NCBI GenBank assembly: GCA_914767715.1
Contig: OU612066.1
Location: forward strand, 22,232,283-22,296,282
Length of the DNA: 64,000 bases
DNA from: Membranipora membranacea
Lineage: Eukaryota > Bryozoa > Gymnolaemata > Cheilostomatida > Membraniporidae
Reading direction: 5' to 3'
The number at the start of each line of letters is the position of its first letter. The stretch's first letter is position 1. Below the pieces are notes generated by a model. That model did no database searches, was not told where the DNA came from, and saw only the letters and a list, made by a program, of their open reading frames with translations. The position numbers and the translations under genes are program-made. Positions 62,965 to 64,000 of this stretch are shown here, piece after piece.

Positions 62965-64000
62965 TGTTTATATGAATGTTTGGCAGTTTTGGTGTTGATA
63001 TTGCCCTTAATAGCACCGTGTCTGGTATTGTGAGACTTGGCAAATTAAAGCTAGAACCGATCTTGGTCTATAGCGGCACTACCAGAAAGCATACGAAAGT
63101 AAATTTTTTGGTCTGCATTAACACGTCTTTGTGCAAGGGTGTCCCAATTAAATTGTGTCATGAGCTCAGTAATATGATCTCGTTTTCTCTTACAGTGTGT
63201 CCACCTGAAGGCCTTTCTATTTATACCTTCTATGATATAGATGTTTTTAATTTAAATGGAGACCAGGTGTGGGTCGCAAATTCTAGTATAGGGCGACAGA
63301 CTGTTTTATAAGCTATGGCTCTGGTTTCACTTTTAGCCTTTTCTAGACAGCGCATCAGCATGGGTAATGATTTATTAGCTTTTGAGCACATGTTTATTAT
63401 ATGTTGATGAATGACAGTTTATTGTCAATCGTGACACCAAGGTATAGTACTTTGTCAACACATTGTAAGGGGTCATTATTCATGCTGTATTGTGACACCA
63501 GAGGATTTACAGTGGAGCGTTGAATTGTCATATGCTCAAATTTTTTTATATTGAACTTCATCTGGGAACTGTCTGCCCAAGTTATAAGATGGTCTTGGTC
63601 ATTCTGAAATAAACTAGAATCAGCAGCTGTTGTGATTGGTTTGTACAACAAGGAATCATCTGCATATAGTTTGAGCATGCTGTTGGCTACCGCAGAGTAC
63701 ATATCATTTATGTACACATTAAATAACAATGGTCCTAATACACTGCCTTGGGGCACTCCTGAGGTCACATGTCTGGTGGCCGATTTGACATTATTGACAC
63801 AAACTGAGAGTTTTGACAGTTTCATCAGCTATTCCGATATTCAGCAGTTTAACCAGTAGTTTTTGGTGAGACACAACGTCAAAGGCCTTTGAAAAGTCCA
63901 AGACAGCGAGACCAACCGGTATCATTTCGTCAAAAAAATCTATAAATTCGCTCACAGTATTCAACAACTGAGTATCGCAGCCATGATTTGTCCTGAAACC
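62965..64000 (-). mobile_element. Non-LTR retrotransposon fragment (reverse transcriptase), runs off the right edge
   Basis: The minus strand enters the window with DFSKAFDVVSHQKLL (near 63.9 kb), then GVPQGSVLGPLLFNVYIND, the catalytic YADD and LGVTIDNKLSF (near 63.42 kb). After a frame break come blocks typical of the ORF2 C-terminus: NKSLPMLMRCLEKA, TRAIAYKTVCRPILEF and TQFNWDTLAQRRV (63.1 kb). Several frameshifts and stops show it is dead. It differs clearly from the LINE at 47.5-49.3 kb, so two families are present. Confidence 0.85.

Noticed and set aside
1-64000. Bacterial-type features: operons, CRISPR arrays, Shine-Dalgarno sites
   Set aside because: Genes are split by GT-AG introns throughout; the tandem repeats have no spacer-repeat pattern of a CRISPR array.

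Overview
The window is eukaryotic and very probably from an invertebrate animal. It is AT-rich, has many small genes with short GT-AG introns, TRIM-type ubiquitin ligase genes, two non-LTR retrotransposon fragments, a tRNA-headed SINE-like repeat and several hairpin transposons. The gene density and intron sizes would suit a sponge or another early-branching animal, but nothing in the sequence fixes the species.

Layout. The window is dominated by a tandemly amplified two-gene cassette. Gene one (+ strand) is a RING / B-box / coiled-coil / NHL-like beta-propeller protein of the TRIM class. Gene two (- strand, converging on gene one) encodes an unrecognised acidic protein with a cationic C-terminal helix. 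Unit 1: TRIM copy 1 (from before the left edge to 4310) and acidic copy A (about 13.6-10.0 kb). Unit 2: TRIM copy 2 (23.5-28.1 kb, degenerate, running phase-compatibly into SAP-like exons to 29.7 kb) and acidic copy B (34.57-31.55 kb, intact). Unit 3: TRIM copy 3 (37.1-43.67 kb) and acidic copy C (52.5-45.4 kb, broken and split by two insertions). Unit 4: TRIM copy 4 (53.85-58.77 kb, intact), with no acidic partner before the right end. The transcripts of the acidic genes and of the next TRIM gene diverge from each other.

Of the TRIM copies only copy 4 is fully open (624 codons). Copy 1 has lost the splice acceptor of its first B-box exon, copy 2 has stops and a frameshift and no propeller, and copy 3 has two small deletions in the propeller exon. 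Of the acidic genes only copy B is open (377 codons, 8 exons). Between units 1 and 2 lies a decayed acyl-CoA oxidase gene (17.4-21.6 kb).

Mobile DNA: a 3.0-kb foldback element with 8-bp target duplications (49.4-52.4 kb), a LINE fragment in the same intron (47.5-49.3 kb), a LINE fragment at the right edge, a 125-bp hairpin MITE with an empty site in the paralogous copy, a 251-bp TA-flanked MITE, and a dispersed ~34-bp hairpin motif.

Most interesting signal: aligning TRIM copies 1, 3 and 4 by eye, the introns are almost identical while a few codons, roughly one cluster per propeller blade, differ at two or three bases and change amino acid. This suggests a diversifying recognition surface in a gene pair that is repeatedly duplicated, recombined and inactivated. 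Its function is unknown. Exon boundaries were placed by comparing paralogous copies and by GT-AG signals; nothing was computed.
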